DNA from: a virus
Strand: one strand, 5' to 3'
Virus record (IMG/VR): IMGVR_UViG_3300046167_000321
Coordinates: 1 to 53,379 of that record
Length of the DNA stretch: 53,379 nucleotides
A model generated the notes under the pieces. That model worked only from the letters and a program-made list of their open reading frames with translations. It made no database searches and was not told the DNA's origin. Below are positions 43,318-51,358 of the stretch, piece by piece. The position numbers were made by a program, and so were the translations under genes. How positions within the stretch are numbered: the stretch's first letter is position 1; the number at the start of each line of letters is the position of its first letter.

Positions 43318-43533
43318 CTATTCAGCTTCCTTCATTACTTCTTCACGAAGAGTTTTGAACCTTTTGAGTTCTTGGATGGAACCTTGTATCTGACGTACAC
43401 GATCCATATCCTTTGCAGTTTCTAACTGACCACGAAGTATATCTATGCGATTACCAACATATTCATGTAGTAAATCCATATGAGGCTTATCGTTAACCAT
43501 GATAAGCAATCGTCGGTAAAACAGTTTATCCAT
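43318..43533 (-). CDS. Small helical protein after portal
   Basis: A 71-aa charged helical protein (GNRIDILRGQLETAKDMDRVRQIQG). Its ATG 43533 immediately follows the portal stop codon, so it is translated by coupling; ATG 43500 is an alternative. Unrecognised; possibly a head-assembly factor. Confidence 0.55.
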   Translation of the reverse strand: MDKLFYRRLLIMVNDKPHMDLLHEYVGNRIDILRGQLETAKDMDRVRQIQGSIQELKRFKTLREEVMKEAE

Positions 43534-45645
43534 CTATTGTGCGGGACCTTGTGGTGCTTGAGGTGGCGGATTGCCACCATTGTCTCCACCACCAGCTCCA
43601 GTGAATCCCGGTGCTCCCGGTTCTGGTGCATTACCCGGTACTGCCTGACCTCCGCCGTTATTGGTAGGATCAGGAGCCTGTGGTTGGCCCTGTGGTGCGG
43701 CTTGTTGTGGCATTAGAGCTGCCATCTCAGCCATTAGTTTAGCTTGTACCATAGCTTCTCGAGGATCATTCATGATGTAATCTTCATCAAGATCCATAGA
43801 AGCCGCTATTTCTTTTAGAACGTAATCAAACTTAATGAATGGTGCCATTGCCGGGTTACCAGACAACTGCATAAACTGAATAAGTCGTTGTGACCTAATT
43901 TCGTTACGCATTAGGCTTTCAGTGCCACGAGCAACCACATCTAAGTCACCCTGAAGGTCTTCGTTGTAGTTGAACTGCATGTTAAATGCGAAGAGTGATT
44001 TACCCAAAGGAGCAAGAAGGTAATCATCGATGTTCTTAACCACGGACTTAATGCCTTGTGCGGCTGCGCCCATGAGCATCGACATACCAGAAGCTGTTCT
44101 ACCCACACCCGTAACTCCAGTAGAGCCGTGAGCAAACGAAGGCATACCTGTGCTTTCATCCGATAGCTGTCGAGCCTTATCAAACATCATGATTAACTCT
44201 TGGCTTACGTTAGGGAACTTGGTGCCAAAAATCGCCTGTCCGGGTGCGCCAGCCTGTCTCCGAAACACTTTGCCGGGGTAAATGGACATATCTTGTCCCG
44301 GGACCAAATTCGTCTCATCAACTTCAACTAGAAGGTTGCCTGATAGCGCAGCGTTGTCCACTGCCATCCGCATAAAACCGTTCATGAGAAGCTGCGTGTC
44401 TTCCATGTTCTCTGCAACGCCGATTCCGAAAAATCCGTAGGGATTAAGCTCGAATGGTACTGCAGAATAAGGAATACGAGTAGGAGTAAATGGGTTCATC
44501 ACTAAGCGCAGGATCTGTCCGTTACAAATCCAAGCATTTACGTGTATTTCGTCACGATCACTTAGTTCATCCGGTATATCTAGGTCTGCTGCTTCGGCTG
44601 TCTCGCTATCAACAACACCCCAGTATTCTAGTACCTCAAAACGCTCAATATCTGATTGTGTTTGGTTATCTTCTAAGATTTCTTCCCAATACTGCTGGGT
44701 ATAGTCTGCGCCAAACTCAATCGCTAGTTCAATGCTTTCCTCACGGAAGAATGGGCGGTTTTTAAGCGCACGTATTTGTGTACGGCTCATTCTGTGACGT
44801 TGAACAACATACTCAGCATCATGCATGCTACGTGCATCAGGATCTGGGTACATATTCCAGATAGAGACGGATTCTACCTTTGGAATAGTCTTAAATGTAG
44901 GATCATACTCGCCTTTGTCGTTCCAGCGAGGGTATTCTTTGTCTGCTGCAAACGGACCCTTTAGAATACCTGTACCAAACAGAGAACACTCGAATGCTAC
45001 AGAGCGTAAGTGCTTATCAGCGTCAGATTCCTCGAGCTGATCATGTATCATGCCTTCCATAAGTCGTGCAGACTTCTTGGCAGGTTCAAATGTAGCAGAC
45101 GTAGGTGTAGCACCCGGCCCATCTTGCAAAGAATCCTTAACTGGATCTAGCCTGTCTTTATATGGACCTGCCTGTTCCAATAACTCGGGGCGAGGACTAA
45201 TAGGACGTAGAGGTGATTTACCATCTGGACCAGTTTGTGTCTGTGCCTCAAAGTGCATGGACTTAACAGCCCCTTCGGGATACCGAGATGCCTCAATACC
45301 AATAGGAAACTTGCTGCCAGCAAAGAGTACGTCAGTAACCTGTGCATAAGCAGCCAAAACCTTGGTCTTCGTAATTTTAATAAATGCTTTGGACTTCTCT
45401 GTGTCCGTAAATTGTACTTCTGGGCCATATATACCACGGTAATTGCGGTAGGCCATTAGCCATCGATCTTCGTCGGATTCACGTCTTGTTTTAGAACGCT
45501 CGTAGCGTTCCCGGACATGAGCAACCAGACCAGAAAACTCGATGTTTTCTTCTTCTACGTTACCATCTTCTTCCAGAGCCACAACATTAGTATTTTCTGT
45601 AGGTGTATCTGGTGAGATATCTTCCGGTCTAGTCATTAAAGCCAT
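43534..45645 (-). CDS. Portal protein
   Basis: A 703-aa portal: RYERSKTRRESDEDRWLMAYRNYRG at about 48-72, SKAFIKITKTKVLAAYAQVTDVLF at about 84-107, YGFFGIGVAENMEDTQLLMNGFMRMAVDN, then TGVGRTASGMSMLMGAAAQGIKSVV, the wing and helix signature of T7-like and marine podovirus portals, and a Pro/Gln/Gly-rich C-terminal tail (last 55 residues). It forms the dodecameric DNA channel at the vertex and follows terL closely. Confidence 0.9.
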   Translation of the reverse strand: MALMTRPEDISPDTPTENTNVVALEEDGNVEEENIEFSGLVAHVRERYERSKTRRESDEDRWLMAYRNYRGIYGPEVQFTDTEKSKAFIKITKTKVLAAYAQVTDVLFAGSKFPIGIEASRYPEGAVKSMHFEAQTQTGPDGKSPLRPISPRPELLEQAGPYKDRLDPVKDSLQDGPGATPTSATFEPAKKSARLMEGMIHDQLEESDADKHLRSVAFECSLFGTGILKGPFAADKEYPRWNDKGEYDPTFKTIPKVESVSIWNMYPDPDARSMHDAEYVVQRHRMSRTQIRALKNRPFFREESIELAIEFGADYTQQYWEEILEDNQTQSDIERFEVLEYWGVVDSETAEAADLDIPDELSDRDEIHVNAWICNGQILRLVMNPFTPTRIPYSAVPFELNPYGFFGIGVAENMEDTQLLMNGFMRMAVDNAALSGNLLVEVDETNLVPGQDMSIYPGKVFRRQAGAPGQAIFGTKFPNVSQELIMMFDKARQLSDESTGMPSFAHGSTGVTGVGRTASGMSMLMGAAAQGIKSVVKNIDDYLLAPLGKSLFAFNMQFNYNEDLQGDLDVVARGTESLMRNEIRSQRLIQFMQLSGNPAMAPFIKFDYVLKEIAASMDLDEDYIMNDPREAMVQAKLMAEMAALMPQQAAPQGQPQAPDPTNNGGGQAVPGNAPEPGAPGFTGAGGGDNGGNPPPQAPQGPAQ

Positions 45646-45648
45646 ATT

Positions 45649-47514
45649 TTAATATCCAAATACTGAGTCAGAGGGTTGCCACCTGTTTATGGGTTTGTCT
45701 CCAAAATCAAATGGTGAGAATGCTTTAGGACGGGACATGATGCCGTAGCGTATCGAGTCGTAAGCGTGGTCAGAGGCATATCTAGGATCGATATCGTCTG
45801 TACCTTTGGGGTCTGTAGGAATGACAGGTAGATCTGCAATGATCTGTCGGCAGTTGTTGAAAAATACTATGCCGGGTATTTCTGTCTCTTCATCTACTTT
45901 TAGTAATTCATGTAATCTGTTCTTGCCAGCTACCCTAGCCCCTGCAGATCGATCAGATGGACGCCATCGACATCCTTCGGAAATCATTTCTTCTGCAATA
46001 CTAGGACCAATTTGACCTCGGTTATGCCAACATGAACTGTCTAGGATTCCGTACTGTATGTTATCGCCTTCTTCAGCACTTAGTACGGCTTTAGCTAAAT
46101 CCCTACCAGTGTGCTTACTAAGGTACAGTTCACGGTAAACATAAAGTGTTTCGTAACTGGGGTCAATAGCAAACCAGTGTACCGCACTATAAGAACTGTA
46201 ACCGAAGTCTGCGGACCTAAATCTGCGCCACTCGTGTGGTATCTCAAACGGTTCGCATACATGAGTTAACTGTCTAAACTCGCTGAACGCAGCCCCGTCA
46301 GCCATCGCCCAATCGCCATCTAGTAATTGCCGCCTTTGCATTTCAGGCAGAGATAACAAGTTGGCTTCGTATGTACCTTCTTTGTATAGGTACGGGTTAT
46401 CTTTAAGTGTTGCAGGAATAAACCTACGTTGAAATAAAGGCTGCCCTGCCTTTTCGTGACTATCCGGGTATCTTAGAACTTCACCCGATTCAATATCAGT
46501 AGCATTAAAAGCACTACCAGCGGGGGCAGGATCTACAAAGGCCTTTTTAACCCATTGATGACCGGGGCCGCCCGGGTTGCTTGTAGCCCGAAGAAATACG
46601 GGCAGGTCAGGATTAGTTGTACGAAGTCGTGATCGAAGATATTGCCACGAAAATGGGGTGGCGTATTGTGTGAGTTCGTCCACTCCGATGTAACTAAATG
46701 CCTGACCCTGATATCTTAGAACGTCTTCATCACGTTCCAGATATGTCATCCATAACTTAGCTCCACTTGGGAACGTCCATTGGCTTTTCTTCTCCGCCCA
46801 TTTCGCTCCCGGGTACGCTTTCGGATACAGCTCTTGGCTCTTCCATACCAATTCACGGAGTTCGTCATTCGTCCTTCTAAGGATGAGTCCGTTGAAATCA
46901 GGTACTGAAAAATATCGTAAGGGATCTGCGAGGAGTCCGTATGACTTACCGCCTCCTGCTGCCCCGCCGTAGAGCACTTCTCTTTCCGGTGCCGCCAAAA
47001 ACTCTGTCTGTGGTCCGGGGTTTGGTTTGAATATGACTTCACGTTCTTGAGGTGTGGCCTCAAAGTCTAATCCTTCACTGACGCCTTGGTAGGGTTGCAT
47101 CAAGCCCTCTTCAGGCTTTTGTTTTTCCTTCAGCTTGTTCTCAGCCATAGTTCTCATACGCTTGGCGTCTGAAATTCTACGTTTAAGTTTAGCTTCAGCT
47201 TTATCTGATGCAGTCTTAGGCTTGCGTTTCCGGTTCTGTTTGTTCAGATCCTTCTGACGCTTGCTATCCCCACCTTTATGCATCCGCCATAAGTTGCTGA
47301 TGCCCTGATGGGAAATCCGTACCCCTGTCTGTTCAGAAACCCAGTGTGCAGTTTCTCGTAGGGAGTGTCCGTTTTCAAGGTAAACGAAGGCCTGTTCTAC
47401 TACCTCTACCTGTTCTTGGTCAGGGAGTAATACTAGAGGATCATCTTCACTTGCCTTATAGGCGTAAGGTATCTTTGCGGTAGGATTGTGCCTACTCTTC
47501 TGTTCCCATTTCAT
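45649..47514 (-). CDS. terL: Terminase large subunit with N-terminal HTH extension
   Basis: A 621-aa packaging motor. The ATPase begins near residue 165: APEREVLYGGAAGGGKSYG carries Walker A, YIGVDELTQY Walker B, LRATSNPGGPGHQW the coupling motif. The nuclease part has VHWFAIDPSYETLYVYREL and ILDSSCW, then YASDHAYDSIRYG near the end. Residues 1-150 are an extra module: QVEVVEQAFVYLENGHSLRETAHWV and VRISHQGISNLW form a helix-turn-helix of recombinase type, followed by a long basic coil. This may bind DNA, a job usually done by the small subunit. Its start overlaps terS by 23 bp. Confidence 0.92.
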   Translation of the reverse strand: MKWEQKSRHNPTAKIPYAYKASEDDPLVLLPDQEQVEVVEQAFVYLENGHSLRETAHWVSEQTGVRISHQGISNLWRMHKGGDSKRQKDLNKQNRKRKPKTASDKAEAKLKRRISDAKRMRTMAENKLKEKQKPEEGLMQPYQGVSEGLDFEATPQEREVIFKPNPGPQTEFLAAPEREVLYGGAAGGGKSYGLLADPLRYFSVPDFNGLILRRTNDELRELVWKSQELYPKAYPGAKWAEKKSQWTFPSGAKLWMTYLERDEDVLRYQGQAFSYIGVDELTQYATPFSWQYLRSRLRTTNPDLPVFLRATSNPGGPGHQWVKKAFVDPAPAGSAFNATDIESGEVLRYPDSHEKAGQPLFQRRFIPATLKDNPYLYKEGTYEANLLSLPEMQRRQLLDGDWAMADGAAFSEFRQLTHVCEPFEIPHEWRRFRSADFGYSSYSAVHWFAIDPSYETLYVYRELYLSKHTGRDLAKAVLSAEEGDNIQYGILDSSCWHNRGQIGPSIAEEMISEGCRWRPSDRSAGARVAGKNRLHELLKVDEETEIPGIVFFNNCRQIIADLPVIPTDPKGTDDIDPRYASDHAYDSIRYGIMSRPKAFSPFDFGDKPINRWQPSDSVFGY

Positions 47515-47896
47515 CTATATCGGTCTTCTTTGGGGGCAAGATGAACAGTCCGTTCTCCGGTCCTGTTACCTCGACTTGCTCTTTCTTAACCAAACCAGTG
47601 CGGTCTAGAATTTCACGAGCTGCTGCAACTGAGTTCCGTGCGCCCATAGCACTCGGATCGTCTAACACTCCCACAATACCAAAGGCTGCTTTTGGCGCAT
47701 TCATCGCCAGAACCATAGATGCCTTCTCAGTAATCTGTTCTTTAAGTGGACCTACGACTTCTGCGATCTTTGTAGTGTCCGAGTATCCAGCCATTCGCAT
47801 GGCTTCCCTGATGTTCCCTTTGGCATCTGTAATCAATGCATCTAGGAATATCTCCTGCTTCTCTGTCAGTTTCTTTTCTTTAATTAATGGTGTCAT
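47492..47896 (-). CDS. terS: Terminase small subunit
   Basis: A 134-aa protein from ATG 47896: MTPLIKEKKLTEKQEIFLDALITD, GNIREAMRMAGYSDTT (helix-turn-helix), then VVGPLKEQITEK and a C-terminal RNSVAAAREILDRTGLVKKEQVEV. The 'LTEKQ..F...' opening and the RLxAAREILDRxGL segment are typical of TerS. It recognises the packaging site and directs TerL. It is directly upstream of terL and coupled to it. Confidence 0.85.
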   Translation of the reverse strand: MTPLIKEKKLTEKQEIFLDALITDAKGNIREAMRMAGYSDTTKIAEVVGPLKEQITEKASMVLAMNAPKAAFGIVGVLDDPSAMGARNSVAAAREILDRTGLVKKEQVEVTGPENGLFILPPKKTDIDEMGTEE

Positions 47897-48168
47897 CCTA
47901 TCGTCCTCATATAAACGAAACAGGCTCCTATTGTTGCTGTGAACACTATCCACCAGATTCGCTCGAAGAATTGGAGCTTGTGACCTCGTGTAGCAGTCAG
48001 TTCATCCAACTTCTGGATACGCTCCCACATCATCTTTTGCTGATCATCAATATTGTCCATGCGCTTAAAAACGGTAATCATCCGCTCTTCCATACGGGCG
48101 AGAGTTACAACTGCGTTTGAAAGTGCGTCCAATTTGTCCTCAATTCGTGTGAGGCGATCATCGCTCAT
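47893..48168 (-). CDS. XhlA/holin-like coiled-coil membrane protein
   Basis: From ATG 48168 this is 91 aa: DDRLTRIEDKLDALSNAVVTL, a coiled coil to about residue 60, then one C-terminal membrane helix (FFERIWWIVFTATIGACFVYM). The layout matches the XhlA haemolysin/holin-accessory family. It could take part in lysis although it is located beside the terminase genes rather than the endolysin. Its stop overlaps the terS ATG by 4 bp. Confidence 0.7.
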   Translation of the reverse strand: MSDDRLTRIEDKLDALSNAVVTLARMEERMITVFKRMDNIDDQQKMMWERIQKLDELTATRGHKLQFFERIWWIVFTATIGACFVYMRTIG

Positions 48169-48410
48169 GATTTCTTCCTTTTCGGTTTCCAATTTACCTT
48201 CTTGGAAGAAGTTTTTCTCTTGGTAGCGGCTTTACCTGCCTTAGATTTGCATTGAGCCATAGTAGGCCTACACGCAGGATAAGAGCCACCGCTCTTCTTT
48301 GACTTACGGCCACAAGGACCACCTGTCTTACAATTTACCCAACCTTTACCACCATTCTGGCTAAACCACTTCTTCAGGCCGCCACTGGATTTACTTTTTT
48401 TTGCTGCCAC
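48165..48410 (-). CDS. Very basic Cys-containing small protein (DUF5872-like)
   Basis: An 81-aa, Lys/Arg/Gly/Ser-rich protein: SGGLKKWFSQNGGKGWVNCKTGG, PCGRKSKKSGG, YPACRPTMAQCKSK, ending WKPKRKKS. The LKKWF ... W..C ... CGRK ... YP.C pattern resembles DUF5872 proteins of cyanophages and pelagic phages and may bind zinc and DNA. Its start overlaps the next-upstream small gene by 20 bp. Confidence 0.7.
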   Translation of the reverse strand: MAAKKSKSSGGLKKWFSQNGGKGWVNCKTGGPCGRKSKKSGGSYPACRPTMAQCKSKAGKAATKRKTSSKKVNWKPKRKKS

Positions 48411-48555
48411 TTTTCTTGCCGCCTATCTTATAGTTCTTTGCACCGACTTTGCGGCACTTAACCATGTGACCACTACGGTAAGCTGAGTTTTGTGGCATCG
48501 CTCGTGCTACCTTCTTGTAACAAGCGTCCTTTTTAGTCTTTTTCTTAGCAGCCAT
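48391..48555 (-). CDS. Very basic small protein, 54 aa
   Basis: Between two similar basic genes there is a complete 54-aa frame: MAAKKKTKKDACYKKVARAM, PQNSAYRSGHMVKCRKVGAKNYK, ending GSKKK. The start ATG 48555 overlaps the stop of the gene upstream (TAATG). It has the same composition (about a third Lys) as its neighbours and two Cys. It probably binds nucleic acid; its role is unknown. Confidence 0.6.
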   Translation of the reverse strand: MAAKKKTKKDACYKKVARAMPQNSAYRSGHMVKCRKVGAKNYKIGGKKSGSKKK

Positions 48556-48800
48556 TACTTTCTCCTCGACTTCTTACCGGAACATTTCCATTTCTTCCGA
48601 GATAGACGTAATGGACTATTAGGATCTTTAGCTGCCTTGGGATGCTTCTTCATCTGACCCGCAGATCGAGCACAGTAGGAGTCACCCTTCTTAGTACCCG
48701 GGGATATCTTGTATCCCTTGGCACCATATTTCACGGTCTTCTTGCGTCCTGTCTTTGGATTCTTGACCGTCTTGGAAAATTTCTTATCGCCTTTAGCCAT
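48555..48800 (-). CDS. Very basic small protein (DUF6321-like)
   Basis: An 81-aa protein with KKFSKTVKNPKTGRKKTVKYG, GTKKGDSYCARSAGQMK and DPNSPLRLSRKKWKCSGKKS. I recall this pattern (KNPKTGR.K.VKYG ... GDSYCARSA ... SPxxLSRKKWKC) as DUF6321, common in marine phages. It may package with DNA or bind nucleic acid. Part of a run of four adjacent small genes. Confidence 0.7.
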   Translation of the reverse strand: MAKGDKKFSKTVKNPKTGRKKTVKYGAKGYKISPGTKKGDSYCARSAGQMKKHPKAAKDPNSPLRLSRKKWKCSGKKSRRK

Positions 48801-49066
48801 TATGCCACCACAAAATCTACGATCTGACCGTCAGGCATTCTCAGCTTATTAGGGTCAGGATTATACGCATACCGCTGATCAACTAACTTCAAGTTCTCAA
48901 CGGGAGTATGTTCATCTATTGGCTCTACTGATCCAGCGTGGCCAGCCCGTGCCTTCTTCTCAACCTCTTCACCTCTGCCACTCTCAAAGATCACATTCAC
49001 ATGAGTTTGGAACGGCATGCTGGGCAGGGGAAAATGACTTATGAGAGTTTCACCGGCCACTTGCAA
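48800..49066 (-). CDS. Small hypothetical protein
   Basis: An 88-aa frame if started at TTG 49066, or 72 aa from ATG 49018 (PFQTHVNVIFESGRG). The N-terminal start is not decided: neither has a strong ribosome binding site. The product is polar, with EPIDEHTPVENLKLVDQRYAYNPDPNKLRMPDGQ. Unrecognised. The stop abuts the start of the DUF6321-like gene. Confidence 0.55.
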   Translation of the reverse strand: MQVAGETLISHFPLPSMPFQTHVNVIFESGRGEEVEKKARAGHAGSVEPIDEHTPVENLKLVDQRYAYNPDPNKLRMPDGQIVDFVVA

Positions 49067-49520
49067 TCCAAGCCCACCATATCAGCCCAGCGCATCCACC
49101 GAGAACGATTGTTACAACTATACCCCACTGGAATACTTCCATTAGGAATGCTCGTGCCTTGGCTTGTTCTTCGGCTTCTTGTCTTTTGCGAACCCGCTCT
49201 TGGGCCTGAAACTTTACCCAATCATCATAGAGGCCCGGACGCCCATATAGGCGCATATGGCTTTCGATTTCCTTACGAGCTTGCTTGAGCTTGTCGAGTT
49301 CTAGGAACTCCTCGAAGCTGTTTTCATCTTTGCCCATAGCGGCAGAGAATAAACTCTTCTTCCTGCGGTCACCTTGTGCCTTTAAGGTTTCTTCAGCAGT
49401 CAGGATTGCTCCCAACTGCTTTCCCATAGATCCTATCTCTCGACCATGCCCAATCAGGGTTTTAACCTGTGAAATTGCGGCATTGGCGGCTCCTACAACC
49501 GCCAGAGTTTCTGCTATCAA
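49050..49520 (-). CDS. Membrane-anchored structural-operon protein
   Basis: A 156-aa protein with an Ala-rich N-terminus (MIAETLAVVGAANAAISQVK), a long charged helix (KQARKEIESHMRLYG ... RVRKRQEAEEQAKAR), and a C-terminal membrane helix (FQWGIVVTIVLGGCAGLIWWAW). Conserved-looking in marine phages but unnamed. It may be an ejected or membrane-associated virion protein. Confidence 0.55.
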   Translation of the reverse strand: MIAETLAVVGAANAAISQVKTLIGHGREIGSMGKQLGAILTAEETLKAQGDRRKKSLFSAAMGKDENSFEEFLELDKLKQARKEIESHMRLYGRPGLYDDWVKFQAQERVRKRQEAEEQAKARAFLMEVFQWGIVVTIVLGGCAGLIWWAWIASGR

Positions 49521-49542
49521 AGCCGTTCCTCCCGAACCGCTA

Positions 49543-49686
49543 TTAGTCGCCGTATACCCTCTGTCTTAACTCACCCCGGGTTACCCCGATGTCTTTGAGT
49601 TGTTTGTCAGTCATGTTCTGAAGAACAAAGTAGGCAGCTCTACGCTCCTGTGTACGAGCTATGGCTTTAAAGATTTTGTTGAACAT
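49543..49686 (-). CDS. DUF1127 small protein
   Basis: A 47-aa protein from ATG 49686: FNKIFKAIARTQERRAAYFVLQ, NMTDKQLKDIGVTRGELRQRVYGD. The Arg-rich helix followed by (M/L)(T/S)DxxLxDIGVTRxxL is the DUF1127 (YjiS-like) signature. In alphaproteobacteria these small Arg-rich proteins act in RNA turnover and phosphate/stress control. A good ribosome binding site (GGAG) and a promoter at 49720-49743 precede it. A phage-encoded copy is unusual. Confidence 0.8.
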   Translation of the reverse strand: MFNKIFKAIARTQERRAAYFVLQNMTDKQLKDIGVTRGELRQRVYGD

Positions 49687-49719
49687 AATTATCTCCATTG
49701 TTGATGTTCTATGGAGTTA

Positions 49720-49743
49720 ATTATATCACACCCTATTAGGTGT
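49720..49743 (-). promoter_or_regulatory. Extended -10 promoter with operator palindrome
   Basis: Minus strand: ACACCTAATAGGGTGT (49743-49728, arms ACACC/GGTGT) followed by GA and TATAAT (49725-49720) with an upstream TG (extended -10). No good -35. Downstream is the DUF1127 gene at 49686. Confidence 0.6.
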
Positions 49744-49768
49744 TACTTCGGACAATACGGTATACCCG

Positions 49769-49969
49769 TTATGTGTTCTCGCCATCCATCTTAACAGGGA
49801 TGCAAGAACCTACAGCAAAGACATTCCGTTCTCTAACAGTTTTTAGCTGCTTTTTGAGTTCTACATTGCAATCGCTTTCAGACGCCGTAATAACGGGGCG
49901 CACTGCATATCTGCAATCAGAGGCCAAAGGGCCTATGCACATCAAAGCAACTGCAACGAAGTAGGTCAC
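49769..49969 (-). CDS. Small secreted or membrane protein
   Basis: A 66-aa protein starting at GTG 49969 (overlapping the previous stop, GTGA). The first about 18 residues (TYFVAVALMCIGPLAS) look like a signal peptide, followed by Cys-containing sequence (DCRYAVRP, ESDCNVELKK, VGSCIPV). Unrecognised. Could be periplasmic. Confidence 0.5.
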   Translation of the reverse strand: MTYFVAVALMCIGPLASDCRYAVRPVITASESDCNVELKKQLKTVRERNVFAVGSCIPVKMDGENT

Positions 49970-50121
49970 TTCTTCTTTTTCTTAGCGTAACCGCCGCCGT
50001 AGGCTTCCATCTCACGATCTTTGCGCTTCTTAGGCGCAGCCATCTTGTTAGACATCAGACCACCGTTGTATGCCTTAACGCTGGCACCACAGTTAGCTTT
50101 TTCAATCTTCATCTTCTTCAT
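49966..50121 (-). CDS. Small basic protein, 51 aa
   Basis: A complete 51-aa frame from ATG 50121: KKMKIEKANCGASVKAYNGG, LMSNKMAAPKKRKDRE, MEAYGGGYAKKKKK. Its start overlaps the upstream stop (ATGA) and its stop overlaps the next start. Composition fits the other small basic proteins. Function unknown. Confidence 0.6.
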   Translation of the reverse strand: MKKMKIEKANCGASVKAYNGGLMSNKMAAPKKRKDREMEAYGGGYAKKKKK

Positions 50122-50375
50122 CTGGTATTCTCCATTAAACGCAGGGCTAGGTTGATATCTTCCTTAACATCCTGCGGATCTTCTTGCAGATTTTGGGAAG
50201 TCGCATCGTCCATCCAATAGTACTCAGAGTAACCTCTAAATTCGTAGGCATCATCACCGTCTGTGATCATCCCTTCTTCAATGAGATACTTCTTCGTTTC
50301 TTTTAGGGATAGACGTATTCCGGTGTTTGCCTCGATGGCAGCACGGACATAGTACAAATTTACTGGGGAGGACAT
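50118..50375 (-). CDS. Small hypothetical protein
   Basis: An 85-aa protein: SPVNLYYVRAAIEANTGIRLSL, ETKKYLIEEGMIT, EYYWMDDATS, ending LALRLMENTR. Helix-turn-helix-like (VRAAIEANTGIRLSLKETKKYLIE) in its first half, so it may bind DNA; weak evidence. Has a consensus-type promoter at 50413-50442 and a leader of about 30 bases. Confidence 0.5.
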   Translation of the reverse strand: MSSPVNLYYVRAAIEANTGIRLSLKETKKYLIEEGMITDGDDAYEFRGYSEYYWMDDATSQNLQEDPQDVKEDINLALRLMENTR

Positions 50376-50412
50376 AATAGTGCCTTAATACTACAGCGTC
50401 CTGTCTCTAACT

Positions 50413-50442
50413 GTTATACCATATAGGCAATAGTTAGGTCAA
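50413..50442 (-). promoter_or_regulatory. Promoter of the small-gene block
   Basis: Minus-strand TTGACC (50442-50437), 18-bp spacer, TATAAC (50418-50413). Same -10 as the promoters at 3015, 10055 and 38968, but without the TTAAGTGT box. About 40 bases before the start at 50375. Confidence 0.65.
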
Positions 50443-50525
50443 CATGCGAGTAGTAGTTATCGAATTCGCTTGCCAAGAAGCAAATTACATGTTAAAACTT
50501 ATTTGGATGCGAAGCAGACAAATAC

Positions 50526-50957
50526 CTATAGCATGGTCATCTGTTTATATACGGGGCGCTCGATAAGGGCGTCCTTTTTCGTTTCTAGCCAATAAACAAC
50601 CTTCCTAACCTCTTCCAGACTCGCATCGTTCTTAATCCGGTTCGCTCGGTTAGATATAATGGTTACATTCCCTCGGACATAACCCAATGATGGGTCCAAT
50701 CTGTCTATAGAGGGAGCATGATCTACTACAGCCCGGGCATCAGCTAACCAATCCAACTGAATTCCTAAAACAGGGCAGTATAACGGGAAGGGAGCCAGAT
50801 CCTCTACCTCAATATCAAAAGGTATGTCTGAATCCTTGCATCTATGTTTAGCTGAGTGCAGATTCCAGCTCATTCTCTTCCGAATATGGTATTCCAACAG
50901 GTCTACCTTCGATACATGGTCTAGATCTTCTTCATTCCACATCTCTAGATCGCCCAT
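50526..50957 (-). CDS. HNH-type endonuclease-like protein
   Basis: A 143-aa protein from ATG 50957 (GAGGA eight bases upstream). CPVLGIQLDW then VVDHAPSIDRLDPSLGYVRGNVTIISNRANRIKNDAS matches the compact His-Asn-His group I intron/homing-type nucleases common in phages. It lies as a free-standing gene between two small genes, overlapping the one upstream by 26 bp. It may be a homing endonuclease. Confidence 0.75.
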   Translation of the reverse strand: MGDLEMWNEEDLDHVSKVDLLEYHIRKRMSWNLHSAKHRCKDSDIPFDIEVEDLAPFPLYCPVLGIQLDWLADARAVVDHAPSIDRLDPSLGYVRGNVTIISNRANRIKNDASLEEVRKVVYWLETKKDALIERPVYKQMTML

Positions 50958-51267
50958 CAAAAAGATCCTCTGCTGCAGACAGGCTATCTTCCATCTGTCC
51001 TGCTACTGTACGCATCTCTTCCGCTGATCGAGCCAGCTCATGGGCTATCGAATAAAGGGATTGGTACATCTCAACACCAAACTCACGGTGTGTGTCTATC
51101 ACTAGCTCAGTGACCGCCTCGAATGGTATCCGAACTTCAATAGGATCATCCTCATCACCCAAAAACATAAGGGTGACTAGGGTACATACCCCTTCATCAT
51201 TAACTTCTAAGTCATTTTCAAGGTAACACTGTATTGGTAGTGATACATCCACGCCATTGGAATCCAT
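50932..51267 (-). CDS. Hypothetical protein
   Basis: A 111-aa acidic protein. I chose ATG 51267 (GAGGTA six bases upstream) over the GTG at 51282. It has EVNDEGVCTLVTLMFLGDEDD, then IPFEAVTELVIDTHREFG and helices. Unrecognised. First gene downstream of the promoter at 51318-51358. Confidence 0.55.
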   Translation of the reverse strand: MDSNGVDVSLPIQCYLENDLEVNDEGVCTLVTLMFLGDEDDPIEVRIPFEAVTELVIDTHREFGVEMYQSLYSIAHELARSAEEMRTVAGQMEDSLSAAEDLFDGRSRDVE

Positions 51268-51317
51268 AAGTACCTCTATCACTGGCGCATGTCCGATCTA
51301 AACCGGAGAATAACGTC

Positions 51318-51358
51318 ATCTTAACCTACATATTGTACCCGAGTCAATAGCTAGGTGT
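51318..51358 (-). promoter_or_regulatory. Promoter with upstream ACACCTAGCTA box
   Basis: Minus-strand ACACCTAGCTA (51358-51348) immediately precedes -35 TTGACT (51347-51342), 18-bp spacer, TAAGAT (51323-51318). The box is a half of the palindrome seen at 28207-28222. Start codon of the next gene is about 50 bases downstream. Confidence 0.5.

Noticed and set aside
43441-43716. Frames on the opposite strand of portal and terminase genes (43.4-47.9 kb).
   Set aside because: They have no ribosome binding site, lie opposite well-supported genes and their codon pattern is that of the shadow of the real frame.
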